From Candidatus Aerophobota bacterium (GTDB lineage: Bacteria; Aerophobota; Aerophobia; Aerophobales; B3-G15): a stretch of 32,495 nt of DNA. Under the pieces are notes generated by a model. The model did not search any database and was not told the origin of the DNA. It saw nothing but the letters and a program-made list of their open reading frames with translations. A program made the position numbers and the translations under genes. The stretch covers positions 1 through 32,495 of the forward strand of contig JACUUP010000005.1 in NCBI GenBank assembly GCA_014859225.1, read 5' to 3'. This document shows, piece by piece, positions 1 to 9,243 of the stretch (position 1 is the first letter of the stretch; the number at the start of each line of letters is the position of its first letter).

Positions 1-413
1 TTCTTTATGAGATGCTTCTTGCTGAGAAATTTCATTCTTTTTTAGAAAGGGGAATAATTGAGATTGCTCCTCTTGCCTATATGAGAGGCAGAACCTTAAA
101 TGATGCCTTTATTATTTTAGATGAAGCACAAAATACTACTTACGAACAGATGAAGATGTTTTTGACCAGGCTTGGTTTTGGCTCAAAAGTTGTTATAACC
201 GGAGATATTACTCAGATAGACCTTCCTCCTCGTAAAAGTTCTGGATTAATAGAGGTAAAATCACTTTTTGACGGAATAAAGGGGATTCAAACCGTTTATC
301 TTACGGGAAAAGATGTGGTAAGGCATAGATTAGTTCAAGAGATAGTTGAAGCTTATGAGGAATATGAGAAAAGGACAAGGAATGTTAAGGAGAATAAAAA
401 AGAAAAAGTTTGA
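1..413 (+). CDS. phoH: PhoH family ATPase, C-terminal part (5' end truncated by window)
   Basis: [61 protein letters not shown] is the PhoH core; the frame is open to the window edge. Confidence 0.95.
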   Translation, partial: LYEMLLAEKFHSFLERGIIEIAPLAYMRGRTLNDAFIILDEAQNTTYEQMKMFLTRLGFGSKVVITGDITQIDLPPRKSSGLIEVKSLFDGIKGIQTVYLTGKDVVRHRLVQEIVEAYEEYEKRTRNVKENKKEKV

Positions 414-1848
414 ACTTTCTAAACTGAGGAAAATCAAAAGCTTATTTAATCGCCTCCCTATCCTCACATATTTTTTGTTTGCCGGGATGGGTGCGGGTAT
501 TTGTTTAATTTATCTTTTGTTTTTACCCACCTCTTTTTATTACAAGATTGGATTTGTTTTAATTACGGCTGTTTTTATTTTAATTTTTGCCACAGGTATT
601 TTTCGTTTCTACCGGGAATTTTTAACCCGCAAATATCTTCTGCTCTGTTTAATTATCTTGCTATCTACAGCACTTATGAGTAGAATTGTTATGAGTCTTC
701 CCCAGATACCTGATATTTTTGTTCCATTTGCCTTTCTTTCTATTTTCCTTTCTATTTTTTTAAATATCCCGCTTTCCCTTTTTGCTCTTTCCATCCTCTT
801 GATACTCTTTACCATTATCTCTGGACAGTTTTGGCTTCTCCCCGTATGGTTTTGCGGAGGGGTGGCTGGAATTTATGGAACTTCCCTCATCCACCAGCGA
901 ACTGATATCACAAAGCTGGGTCTCTGGGTGGGTTTGGCAAGTTTATGCTCTGCCCTGGGTGCAGGTTTCATCAAAAATCTATCCTTTTCTGAGCTCATTT
1001 CCTGGGGAGCATGGGGACTGGCTAGCGGAATTTTTTCCAGTATCCTGATTAATATAACTTTGCCCTATTTTGAAACTTATTTTGGAATTACCACAGATAT
1101 CCGCCTTCTGGAACTCACTGACCTTAACCATCCCCTGCTGCACAGATTATCCATAGAGGCTCCAGGAACATATCATCATACTATGACCGTGGCTACTTTA
1201 GCCGTAGCTGCGGCAAAGGCAGTTGGGGCAAATCCCCTTCTAACAAGGGTTGGAGCCTATTACCATGATATAGGAAAGGTAAGCCGTCCCCATTTTTTTT
1301 TCGAAAATAGCCAGACTCAGGGAGAAGGGGATTATCACTCCATGGTGAGCCCCAATCTTTCATCAGTTATAATCATCTCTCATGTAAAAGATGCAATTGA
1401 ACTTGCTAAAATTTTCCGTCTGCCTCAGATTGTTATAGATATTATTGCCCAGCATCACGGAACCAGCCTCATAGCTTATTTTTATCGTAAGGCTTTTTTA
1501 AGGAGGAAAAAAGAAGGTTCTGTGGATGAGTCAGGATTTCGCTATCCCGGACCCAAACCCCGCACAAAGGAGGCGGCTATAGTCATGCTGGCTGACTCGG
1601 TTGAAGCTGATGGTAGATACTTTTCCTGGAAAAGCCCCAAAGAAATCAAGAGCCGGGTGGAAAAAGTTATAAATAACAAACTGAAAGATAATCAACTGGA
1701 TGAGGTTAATTTAAGCCTGCGAGATTTAAATCTTATTGAAGAATCTTTTGTGCGGGTGCTAACCGGTCTTTCTCATACCAGAAAAAGATATCCAGAAGAG
1801 ATGCTAAAAAGTGAAGAGAAAAATCTTAAGAATCAACAATATGTGTGA
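346..1848 (+). CDS. 7TM-HD (PgpH-like) membrane HD-domain phosphohydrolase, short form
   Basis: Several predicted TM segments, then an HD domain ([46 protein letters not shown]...[18 protein letters not shown]) typical of PgpH/YqfF. True start is uncertain and overlaps phoH. Confidence 0.85.
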   Translation: MKLMRNMRKGQGMLRRIKKKKFELSKLRKIKSLFNRLPILTYFLFAGMGAGICLIYLLFLPTSFYYKIGFVLITAVFILIFATGIFRFYREFLTRKYLLLCLIILLSTALMSRIVMSLPQIPDIFVPFAFLSIFLSIFLNIPLSLFALSILLILFTIISGQFWLLPVWFCGGVAGIYGTSLIHQRTDITKLGLWVGLASLCSALGAGFIKNLSFSELISWGAWGLASGIFSSILINITLPYFETYFGITTDIRLLELTDLNHPLLHRLSIEAPGTYHHTMTVATLAVAAAKAVGANPLLTRVGAYYHDIGKVSRPHFFFENSQTQGEGDYHSMVSPNLSSVIIISHVKDAIELAKIFRLPQIVIDIIAQHHGTSLIAYFYRKAFLRRKKEGSVDESGFRYPGPKPRTKEAAIVMLADSVEADGRYFSWKSPKEIKSRVEKVINNKLKDNQLDEVNLSLRDLNLIEESFVRVLTGLSHTRKRYPEEMLKSEEKNLKNQQYV

Positions 1849-2263
1849 GGAAAAGGTTCCTGAGGCTCTTTTAGAGAAGGCAGTTTGTGCAGTTTTTTTG
1901 CAAGAAGGAGTGGGGAAAAATAAAGAGATAAGTTTAGCTCTGGTTCCCTCACATCTCATGAGAGAGCTAAATGTAAAGTACAGGGGAAAAGACTTTCTTA
2001 CCGATGTTCTGGCTTTTCCTCTTGATGAAAAAATAGGGCCTGCCAGAAAGGTTTTAGGGGAGATAGTTATCTGTCCTTCTGTGGCAAAAGCTTATGCCAA
2101 AGAGCAAGGTCACAGTTTGGAGGATGAGCTTGTATTGCTTGTAGTTCATGGGACTTTGCATCTTTTTGGTTACACAGATGAAGAGGATGATAAAAAAAAG
2201 TTAATGCAGCAAAAAGAAAAAGAAATCATACATACACTGGAAGAAAGGAGTAAGCAATGCTAA
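1841..2263 (+). CDS. ybeY: YbeY-like rRNA maturation endoribonuclease (ORF track start 1811; likely start near the internal Met, MCEEKVPE)
   Basis: KYRGKDFLTDVLAFPL, LGEIVICPSVA and VVHGTLHLFGY motifs; position after PhoH and 7TM-HD genes is the usual one. Confidence 0.9.
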   Translation: MCEEKVPEALLEKAVCAVFLQEGVGKNKEISLALVPSHLMRELNVKYRGKDFLTDVLAFPLDEKIGPARKVLGEIVICPSVAKAYAKEQGHSLEDELVLLVVHGTLHLFGYTDEEDDKKKLMQQKEKEIIHTLEERSKQC

Positions 2264-2814
2264 GAAAATTAAAAGTGGTGGGGATAACCTTAAGTTGTGT
2301 TCTTTTATTTTTAGGAGTTTTCTCATCAGGAGCAAGCTGCGATATCCTTGAGGAAGTTTTTAAGAGGATGCCTTACATAGACTTAGAGAGAGTATTTCAG
2401 GAATACGAGAAAAAAAAGGACCTCGAGCTAAAATTGGAGAAAGAAAGCGAGGTTAGCCGAGATAGAATAAGACAGATGAGAGAGCAGCTTGAGGATTTGA
2501 GGGATGCATATGAAAGACAGGAGTTTCTTTTAACTGAGGAGGCAAAAAGAGCGCGCCAGCAGGAGATTATGGATAAAGTGGCAGAAGTTGAAAGCTTAAG
2601 TCAAAAATTATCCGAGGAGATACAGGGAAAACAACAGGAGTATACTCAGGAGCTCTTGAAGGATATAATGACCAAAATTGAAGAGATAGCTAAGAAAGAA
2701 GGTTACATCTATGTTTTTGATAAGATGGCTCTTATTTACGCTGCACCGGCACGGGAGATAACTGAGAGAATTATCACTGAATTGAACAAAGATTATAGGG
2801 CGAAAAAACAATGA
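2257..2814 (+). CDS. OmpH/Skp family periplasmic chaperone
   Basis: N-terminal signal-like segment, long charged coiled coil, [23 protein letters not shown]-like C-terminus; directly upstream of lpxD. Confidence 0.85.
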   Translation: MLRKLKVVGITLSCVLLFLGVFSSGASCDILEEVFKRMPYIDLERVFQEYEKKKDLELKLEKESEVSRDRIRQMREQLEDLRDAYERQEFLLTEEAKRARQQEIMDKVAEVESLSQKLSEEIQGKQQEYTQELLKDIMTKIEEIAKKEGYIYVFDKMALIYAAPAREITERIITELNKDYRAKKQ

Positions 2815-3827
2815 ATAAGAGTTTAAAAGAACTTGCTTTGCTTGTGGGGGGTAAGATTAAAGGGGATGAGCACATTATAATAAAAGGTGTAGCTAAAGTT
2901 GAGGATGTGAAAGAAGGAGAGATTACCTTTGCTGTTTCAGGAAAATTTTTATCTCTTGCGGAAAAATCAAAAGCTTCTGCAGTAATTATTCCCCAGGAGG
3001 TGGAGAATTTTTCTAAGCCAGTTATTCAAACAGCTAATCCCCGCTTGGCTTTTGCCAGAGTCCTTGAGATTTTTGCTCCTCTGGCACCAGAATTTAAAGG
3101 AATCCATCCATCAGCCATAATCTCTGAAGGCGTAAAAATAGGAAGAGGGGCTACTATAGGTCCTTTGTGCATTATTCAGGAAGGTGCAAAGATTGGTGAT
3201 AATGCGTATATTTCTGGATTTAGTTATCTTGGCAGGGATGTTAGCGTGGGTGAGAGAACTTTCCTGCACCCCCGGGTTACTGTGCTGGATAAAACCAGTA
3301 TAGGCAAAAAGGTCATAATACACTCAGGAGCCATCATTGGTTCTGATGGATTTGGTTTTGTCAAAACAGAGGATAGCTCTTATTACAAGATTCCCCAGAT
3401 AGGGAGGGTGGTTATTGAAGATGCGGTAGAAATTGGAGCTAACGTTACTATTGACAGAGCCACAACTGGCGAGACGCGAATTGGCAGAGGAACAAAAATT
3501 GATAATTTAGTTCACATCGCTCACAATGTAACTGTGGGGAAAAATGTAGCCATTGTAGCTTTGGTGGGTATCTCTGGTAGCTCTTGCGTGGGAGATGGAG
3601 CTGTTCTGGCAGGTCAGGTTGGAATTAGCGACCATGTATCTATCGGGGCTAACAGTATAGTGGGTGCGAAATCAGGTATCACTAAAGATATCCCTGCCAA
3701 CAGCTTTGTATGGGGAATCCCGGCTCGAGACCATCTTGTGCAAAAAAAGATAACGGCAGTTGTTCACAGGCTTCCTGAACTTTTAAAAAGAGTTCAGAAG
3801 TTAGAAAAATTAATTAAAGAGGAATAA
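2811..3827 (+). CDS. lpxD: UDP-3-O-(3-hydroxyacyl)glucosamine N-acyltransferase
   Basis: Left-handed beta-helix hexapeptide repeats; [44 protein letters not shown] motifs. Confidence 0.95.
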   Translation: MNKSLKELALLVGGKIKGDEHIIIKGVAKVEDVKEGEITFAVSGKFLSLAEKSKASAVIIPQEVENFSKPVIQTANPRLAFARVLEIFAPLAPEFKGIHPSAIISEGVKIGRGATIGPLCIIQEGAKIGDNAYISGFSYLGRDVSVGERTFLHPRVTVLDKTSIGKKVIIHSGAIIGSDGFGFVKTEDSSYYKIPQIGRVVIEDAVEIGANVTIDRATTGETRIGRGTKIDNLVHIAHNVTVGKNVAIVALVGISGSSCVGDGAVLAGQVGISDHVSIGANSIVGAKSGITKDIPANSFVWGIPARDHLVQKKITAVVHRLPELLKRVQKLEKLIKEE

Positions 3828-3828
3828 A

Positions 3829-5115
3829 ATGGAATGCCAACAAACCATTAAAGAAACTATAAGTTATACAGGCTCTGGCCTGCATCTTGGCAGAAAGGTA
3901 AAAGTTACCCTGGAACCTGCTCCCCCCAATCAAGGGGTGGTTTTTGTCAGGGAGGATATCCCCGGTTCCCCTACTATAAAAGCTACAGTATCCAAAGTAG
4001 TGGACAATGATAGAGGAACCACAATTGGTAACGGAGAGCTAAAAATTACCACAGTGGAACATATCCTGGCGGCACTTTCCGGAATGGGTGTTGACAATGT
4101 TACTATAAAAATGGATGACCAGGAGTTTCCTGCTGGCGATGGGAGTGCACTGCCCTGGGTTGAGTTAATCCAGAGGGCAGGATTAATTTCTCAAGATGTG
4201 TCCAGACAGTTTTTTAAAATGGAAAAGCCTTTCTGGATGCAGGATAATGGTAGAGAACTTGTAGTTTTGCCCTGTGATGATTTTAAGGTAACCTATACAG
4301 TTGATTTTCCACAAAGTCCTTTAAAATCCCAATTTGCCGAATTTATAATAAACAAAGATAACTTCATCAATGAGATTGCTCCTTCTAGAACCTTTGGATT
4401 TATGAGAGAAGTAGAATACCTAAAAGAAAAAGGTCTCATCCAGGGGGGCTCACTTCATAATGCTGTGGTTATAGATGAGAAGGGAGTGATAAATGAAGAG
4501 GGACTGAGGTTTTCCAATGAGCCTGTCAGACATAAAATACTGGACTTGATTGGCGATCTTTATTTAATTGGAAGACCCCTGAAAGCTCATGTTATAGCGG
4601 TAAAAGCAGGGCATCTCCTCAATGTGAGGTTAGCTAAAGAATTGGAGAAGCTTATGAGCAAAGCAAATAACCCCAAAAGTTTAAACATAAAAGATATAGA
4701 GAAAATCTTGCCCCACCGCTACCCCTTTTTGCTGGTGGATAAAATTTTATCCATAGAGGATAAAGAAATTGTGGGGGTAAAAAATTTTACCATTAATGAG
4801 CCTTTCTTTGTGGGCCATTTTCCTGGTCATCCCGTGGTTCCTGCAGCTTTAATTGTAGAAGCCATGGCTCAGGTAGCAGGTGTATACCTTTTAAGCAGAA
4901 GTGAAAATCAGGGTAAACTTGCTTATTTTACAGGAATTGATAAGGCAAGGTTTAGAAAGCCAGTTGTGCCCGGAGACCAGCTTCTTATAAAAGTGAAGAT
5001 TTTAACGCTGAAAAAAACCTTAGGGAGTTTTTCAGGAAAGGTGGAGGCAACAGGTTTTGTGGAAGACAAAAAAGTAGCAGAGGCATTTTTTCTATTTAGC
5101 TTGATTGAAAGGTGA
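3829..5115 (+). CDS. Bifunctional UDP-3-O-acyl-N-acetylglucosamine deacetylase / 3-hydroxyacyl-ACP dehydratase (LpxC-FabZ fusion)
   Basis: N-terminal LpxC (TGSGLHLGRKV, TTVEHILAALSGMGVDN, HKILDLIGDLYLIG, AGHLLNVRL) continuous with FabZ (KILPHRYPFLLVDKIL, GHFPGHPVVPAALIVEAMAQ). Confidence 0.95.
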   Translation: MECQQTIKETISYTGSGLHLGRKVKVTLEPAPPNQGVVFVREDIPGSPTIKATVSKVVDNDRGTTIGNGELKITTVEHILAALSGMGVDNVTIKMDDQEFPAGDGSALPWVELIQRAGLISQDVSRQFFKMEKPFWMQDNGRELVVLPCDDFKVTYTVDFPQSPLKSQFAEFIINKDNFINEIAPSRTFGFMREVEYLKEKGLIQGGSLHNAVVIDEKGVINEEGLRFSNEPVRHKILDLIGDLYLIGRPLKAHVIAVKAGHLLNVRLAKELEKLMSKANNPKSLNIKDIEKILPHRYPFLLVDKILSIEDKEIVGVKNFTINEPFFVGHFPGHPVVPAALIVEAMAQVAGVYLLSRSENQGKLAYFTGIDKARFRKPVVPGDQLLIKVKILTLKKTLGSFSGKVEATGFVEDKKVAEAFFLFSLIER

Positions 5116-5128
5116 AAGTATAAGAAAA

Positions 5129-5860
5129 ATGCAAAAAGTAAAGATTTTATCAGAGAAACTCCCCCAGCATTTAGCTATTATTATGGATGGAAATGGTAGA
5201 TGGGCTAAAAATAAAGGTCTTCCCAGAATTGAGGGTCACAGGGTGGGCATGGAGAAGATTAGAGATGTGATGAATTGGTGTAGACAAAGAGGTATAAAGG
5301 TTTTAACTTTGTATGCATTTTCCAAGCAAAACTGGAACCGTCCACGTGAGGAAGTTGAGTTCCTCATGAGAATCTTTGAAGTGTATCTGGAAAAAGAATT
5401 TGATAATCTAATGGAAAAAGGGGTAATGCTCAGGGTAATTGGTAGAGTTGAGGAGCTACCTTTAAGTTTGAGGAAGAAGATTAAAAAAATTATGCAGAAA
5501 ACGAAAGCAAATGAGGAGCTTTTTTTGAATCTTGCTATAAATTATGGAGGGCAGGAAGAGATAGTGGATGCCGCAAGATGTATATCAGCTCTGGCAAGGG
5601 AAGGAAAAATTTTACCCGAAGATATAGATGTTGAGCTTTTCAGGAAATATCTATATACACCCAACCTGCCTTATCCCGACCTTATTATCCGTAGTGGGGG
5701 AGAGTTGAGGATAAGTAACTTCCTTCTGTGGCAAATTGCCTATGCTGAGCTCTGGGTGAGCTCTGTTTTGTGGCCAGATTTCACTGAGCAAGACCTGGAT
5801 GAAGCATTGAAAGATTTCGCATCCAGAGAGAGAAGATACGGTGCAATAAAAGGAGATTGA
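5129..5860 (+). CDS. uppS: Undecaprenyl diphosphate synthase (isoprenyl transferase)
   Basis: LAIIMDGNGRWAKNKGLPRIEGHR, TLYAFSKQNWNRP, DLIIRSGGELRISNFLLWQIAYAELW motifs. Start chosen at ATG within the ORF beginning 5105. Confidence 0.95.
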   Translation: MQKVKILSEKLPQHLAIIMDGNGRWAKNKGLPRIEGHRVGMEKIRDVMNWCRQRGIKVLTLYAFSKQNWNRPREEVEFLMRIFEVYLEKEFDNLMEKGVMLRVIGRVEELPLSLRKKIKKIMQKTKANEELFLNLAINYGGQEEIVDAARCISALAREGKILPEDIDVELFRKYLYTPNLPYPDLIIRSGGELRISNFLLWQIAYAELWVSSVLWPDFTEQDLDEALKDFASRERRYGAIKGD

Positions 5861-5861
5861 T

Positions 5862-6659
5862 TTGCTCCTTAAAAGAATTATTATCGCTGCTATTTTTATC
5901 CCCGTTTTTGTTTTTTTGGTCATGCAAGGAGGATTTTATTTTTTAGGACTTGTCTGCGGGATAATTGCGGTCGGACTTGTGGAATTTCACCAGGGTGCAA
6001 ATAAAGATGACCTGCATATTCCTTTCAGGAACATTATTCTTGGTCTTTGTATACCCGTTGCAGCTTATTTTAAAGGTGAGGATATTTTGCCATTTGTCAT
6101 AACGGTTATTATTTTTATAATTTTTTTCTCAGAGCTTTTTAACTTAAAAACAGAGCAACCTCAAACTAACATTGTTTTTAATCTGGGAGGGATTCTTTAC
6201 ATAAGCTATCTTTTCAGCTTCATAGTAATTATGAGAAACCTTCCTGTGGTGGGGGTAAAATTAGTAGTTACTGTTTTGTTTGCTACCTGGATGGGAGATA
6301 CAGGAGCTTTTACTGTGGGAACTTTATTGGGGAAACACGCATTTTTCTCTACTTATAGCTCGCATAAATCTGTAGAAGGATTCTTAGGTGCCATTGCCTT
6401 TAGCATGGTAGCAGTGTTTTTATCCAGGTTGTGGTTACCTATCCCTCTTTTACATGTTATTATTCTTGGTCTTTTAGCCGGAGTGTGTGGAGAAATGGGA
6501 GATTTTTTTGAATCCATGCTTAAAAGAAGTTTGAAGATTAAAGATTTTGGTAAGTTTTTGCCCGGACACGGAGGCATCCTGGATAGATTTGACAGTTTAT
6601 TTTTTTCTGTCCCCATTTTTTTCTACTACACCAAATATATTTTAGAGCTTGGAGCTTAA
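5862..6659 (+). CDS. cdsA: Phosphatidate cytidylyltransferase
   Basis: Polytopic membrane protein with C-terminal CdsA signature SLKIKDFGKFLPGHGGILDRFDSLFFSVP; AGGAG upstream of TTG start. Confidence 0.92.
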   Translation: MLLKRIIIAAIFIPVFVFLVMQGGFYFLGLVCGIIAVGLVEFHQGANKDDLHIPFRNIILGLCIPVAAYFKGEDILPFVITVIIFIIFFSELFNLKTEQPQTNIVFNLGGILYISYLFSFIVIMRNLPVVGVKLVVTVLFATWMGDTGAFTVGTLLGKHAFFSTYSSHKSVEGFLGAIAFSMVAVFLSRLWLPIPLLHVIILGLLAGVCGEMGDFFESMLKRSLKIKDFGKFLPGHGGILDRFDSLFFSVPIFFYYTKYILELGA

Positions 6660-7686
6660 CTTTATGAGTGTGCTTCTGGTTTTGGTTATCTTTCTACTCC
6701 TGATTTTTCCTCATGAACTTGGGCACTTTCTTGTAGCAAGAATTTGTGGGATGCGTGTGGAAAAATTTTCCCTGGGGTTTGGTCCCAAGCTCTGGGGTAT
6801 AAAGAAAAAAGGTACTGAATATCTTGTATCTCTTTTTCCTCTGGGAGGGTATGTGAAAATAGCAGGAATGGCACCAGGAGAGCAACATGTTGAGGATGGG
6901 TTTTATTCAAAGCCTTTAAGTAATAAGCTGGCTGTTATTTTATCTGGTTCGGCGATGAATTTTCTTATGAGCCTTTTGCTTTTTTCCTTTATTTTTATGA
7001 TTGGTTTTCAAACCCTTGACCTTGAGTCTCCTATTGTAGGTGGAGTGATAGATGGCTCTCCCGCTCAGGAGATGGGAATTAAACAGGGAGACAGGATTGT
7101 TAGTATAAATGGGCAGGAAATTGATAAATGGGGACAGATAGCAACTTTTATACAGGATAAAGAAGAAGAGGAGCTCCAGTTTTTGATTTTGAGAGATAGA
7201 ACCAGACTTCTTTTTAATATTAGACCAAAGTATTATCCTGAATACGAAAGAAAGCTAATAGGTATATCTCCTTCAAGTCAGTTTTTCCGCTCTGACCCTT
7301 TAACTTCTTTTGGGCTTGGAGCGCAAAGAGTTGTGTTTTTAATCGGGCTGATTTTCAGAACGCTGGGTGGCATGGTTACCGGACAGGTCCCGGCACAATT
7401 TGCGGGACCGGTGGGAATGGTGCAGTTTGTAGGGGAAGCTTCAGAGCTTGGGATAATACCTTTTTTTTCACTTGCAGCTATTCTGGGGATAAACCTGGGT
7501 CTTTTTAATCTTTTTCCTATTCCTGCTCTTGATGGGGGAAGACTTATTTTTCTCATAATAGAGGGAATCAGAAAAAAGCCTGTTAAGGTTGAGTTTCAGG
7601 AATTTATCCACTATATAGGATTTTTAATTTTAATTCTTCTTATGTTTTTAGTTACATATCAGGATATTTTGCGGCTACTTAGATGA
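6649..7686 (+). CDS. rseP: RIP-type site-2 zinc metalloprotease (RseP/MmpA-like)
   Basis: HELGHFLVAR zinc motif, PDZ domain (GSPAQEMGIKQGDRIVSINGQ), NLFPIPALDGGRL. Confidence 0.95.
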   Translation: MELNFMSVLLVLVIFLLLIFPHELGHFLVARICGMRVEKFSLGFGPKLWGIKKKGTEYLVSLFPLGGYVKIAGMAPGEQHVEDGFYSKPLSNKLAVILSGSAMNFLMSLLLFSFIFMIGFQTLDLESPIVGGVIDGSPAQEMGIKQGDRIVSINGQEIDKWGQIATFIQDKEEEELQFLILRDRTRLLFNIRPKYYPEYERKLIGISPSSQFFRSDPLTSFGLGAQRVVFLIGLIFRTLGGMVTGQVPAQFAGPVGMVQFVGEASELGIIPFFSLAAILGINLGLFNLFPIPALDGGRLIFLIIEGIRKKPVKVEFQEFIHYIGFLILILLMFLVTYQDILRLLR

Positions 7687-8735
7687 AGAAAGTTTTGCTC
7701 TCGGGAAATGAAGCTATAGCAGAAGGAGCAGTGCGAGCTGGATGTAGAGGCTACTTTGGTTATCCCATAACTCCCCAGTCAGAGATTTGCGCTTATATGG
7801 CTAAGAGGCTGGAAGAGGTGGGGGGAGTATTTTTGCAAGCAGAGTCAGAAATCGCTGCTATAAACATGGTGTATGGAGCAGCAGCGGCAGGAATGAGAGC
7901 TATGACTTCTTCCTCGGGGCCGGGAATTAGTTTAAAACAGGAAGGAATTTCCTATCTTGCCGGAGCCCAGCTTCCCGCTTTAATAGTAAATGTGATGCGG
8001 GGAGGTCCGGGCCTCGGAAATATCGCTCCCTCCCAATCTGACTATTTTCAAGCTACCAAAGGTGGGGGGCACGGAGATTATCATCTCATTGTACTTGCTC
8101 CCTCTTCTGTGCAGGATATGGCGGATTTCCCCCTTTTAGCTTTTGAGCTTGCTGATAACTATCGCAATCCGGTAATGATTTTAACAGATGCTATTTTGGC
8201 TCAGATGATGGAACAGGTTAGTTTTGGAAAAATGCCATGCTGCAAAATGAAAGCAAAACCATGGGCAATAACGGGCGCAAAAGGTAGAACTCCAAACATT
8301 ATACGGTCTCTTTTTCTGCAAGAGGGGGTACTTGAAGCTCACAATAAGGTTTTGCAAAAAAAATATAAGAAAATGAAAGAAAAAGAAATAAGATACAAGC
8401 TTTTCGGAGATTCCAATCCAGAGATTCTTTTAGTTGCCTATGGAAGTATGTTCAGGGTGTGTATGTGGGTTGTGCAGGAGCTAAAAAAAATGGGGAAATC
8501 CTGCGCCCTGCTTCGCCCTGTAACTTTATGGCCTTTTCCTTACCAGATTGTGGCAGAGCTTGCTAAAGAAGTTACGTTTATCTTTGTTGTGGAGATGAGT
8601 GAAGGACAGATGCTTGAGGATGTGCGGCTGGGATGCGAAGGGGCCTCTCCAGTTTATTTTTACGGAAGGATGGGTGGGGGTGTGCCTGAGCCAGAAGAGG
8701 TCTTGAGAAAAGTTAAGGAGGTTTTAGAAAGTTGA
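7683..8735 (+). CDS. 2-oxoacid:ferredoxin oxidoreductase alpha subunit (VorB/KorA-like)
   Basis: [68 protein letters not shown] motifs; start overlaps rseP stop (ATGA). Confidence 0.88.
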   Translation: MKKVLLSGNEAIAEGAVRAGCRGYFGYPITPQSEICAYMAKRLEEVGGVFLQAESEIAAINMVYGAAAAGMRAMTSSSGPGISLKQEGISYLAGAQLPALIVNVMRGGPGLGNIAPSQSDYFQATKGGGHGDYHLIVLAPSSVQDMADFPLLAFELADNYRNPVMILTDAILAQMMEQVSFGKMPCCKMKAKPWAITGAKGRTPNIIRSLFLQEGVLEAHNKVLQKKYKKMKEKEIRYKLFGDSNPEILLVAYGSMFRVCMWVVQELKKMGKSCALLRPVTLWPFPYQIVAELAKEVTFIFVVEMSEGQMLEDVRLGCEGASPVYFYGRMGGGVPEPEEVLRKVKEVLES

Positions 8736-9220
8736 GGCTCAAGGGGAAAATTATAAAATATGGCGATAATATTAATACGGATGAGATTATTCCTGCGGTT
8801 TACCTTGTTAGCGTGGACCCGGAAAAATTAGCTGAGCACTGTATGGAAGCTATAGATAAGGATTTTGTTAGAAAGGTTAAGTCATCACCTATCATGGTTG
8901 CGGGAAAAAATTTTGGTTGTGGCTCATCCAGGGAACATGCTCCTTTAGCTTTAAAAGGGGCAGGGGTTAAGTGTGTGGTGGCTTCTTCTTTTGCCCGCAT
9001 TTTTTTTCGCAATGCTATTAATATCGGTCTTCTCATTGTGGAGAGCAAGGAATGTGTGGAAAAATCTTTAGAGGAAGATATATTGGAAATAGATACAGAA
9101 AAGGGTGTTATTAAAAATATCACCCGGGGCACTTTTTTTTCCAGTGCAAAGTATCCTGAATTTATACAGAGGCTTATAGAGATGGGTGGAATAGATAGTT
9201 GGGTAAAAGAGAGAATTTGA
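8732..9220 (+). CDS. leuD: 3-isopropylmalate dehydratase small subunit family (LeuD-like)
   Basis: [63 protein letters not shown] start overlaps the upstream stop. Confidence 0.88.
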   Translation: MRLKGKIIKYGDNINTDEIIPAVYLVSVDPEKLAEHCMEAIDKDFVRKVKSSPIMVAGKNFGCGSSREHAPLALKGAGVKCVVASSFARIFFRNAINIGLLIVESKECVEKSLEEDILEIDTEKGVIKNITRGTFFSSAKYPEFIQRLIEMGGIDSWVKERI

Positions 9221-9243
9221 GAAAGCTTAACAGAGGTTAGTTT

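Noticed and set aside
3829-5115. LpxC-FabZ as an assembly error joining two genes
   Set aside because: Single uninterrupted frame with a reasonable linker; the fusion is an established architecture.
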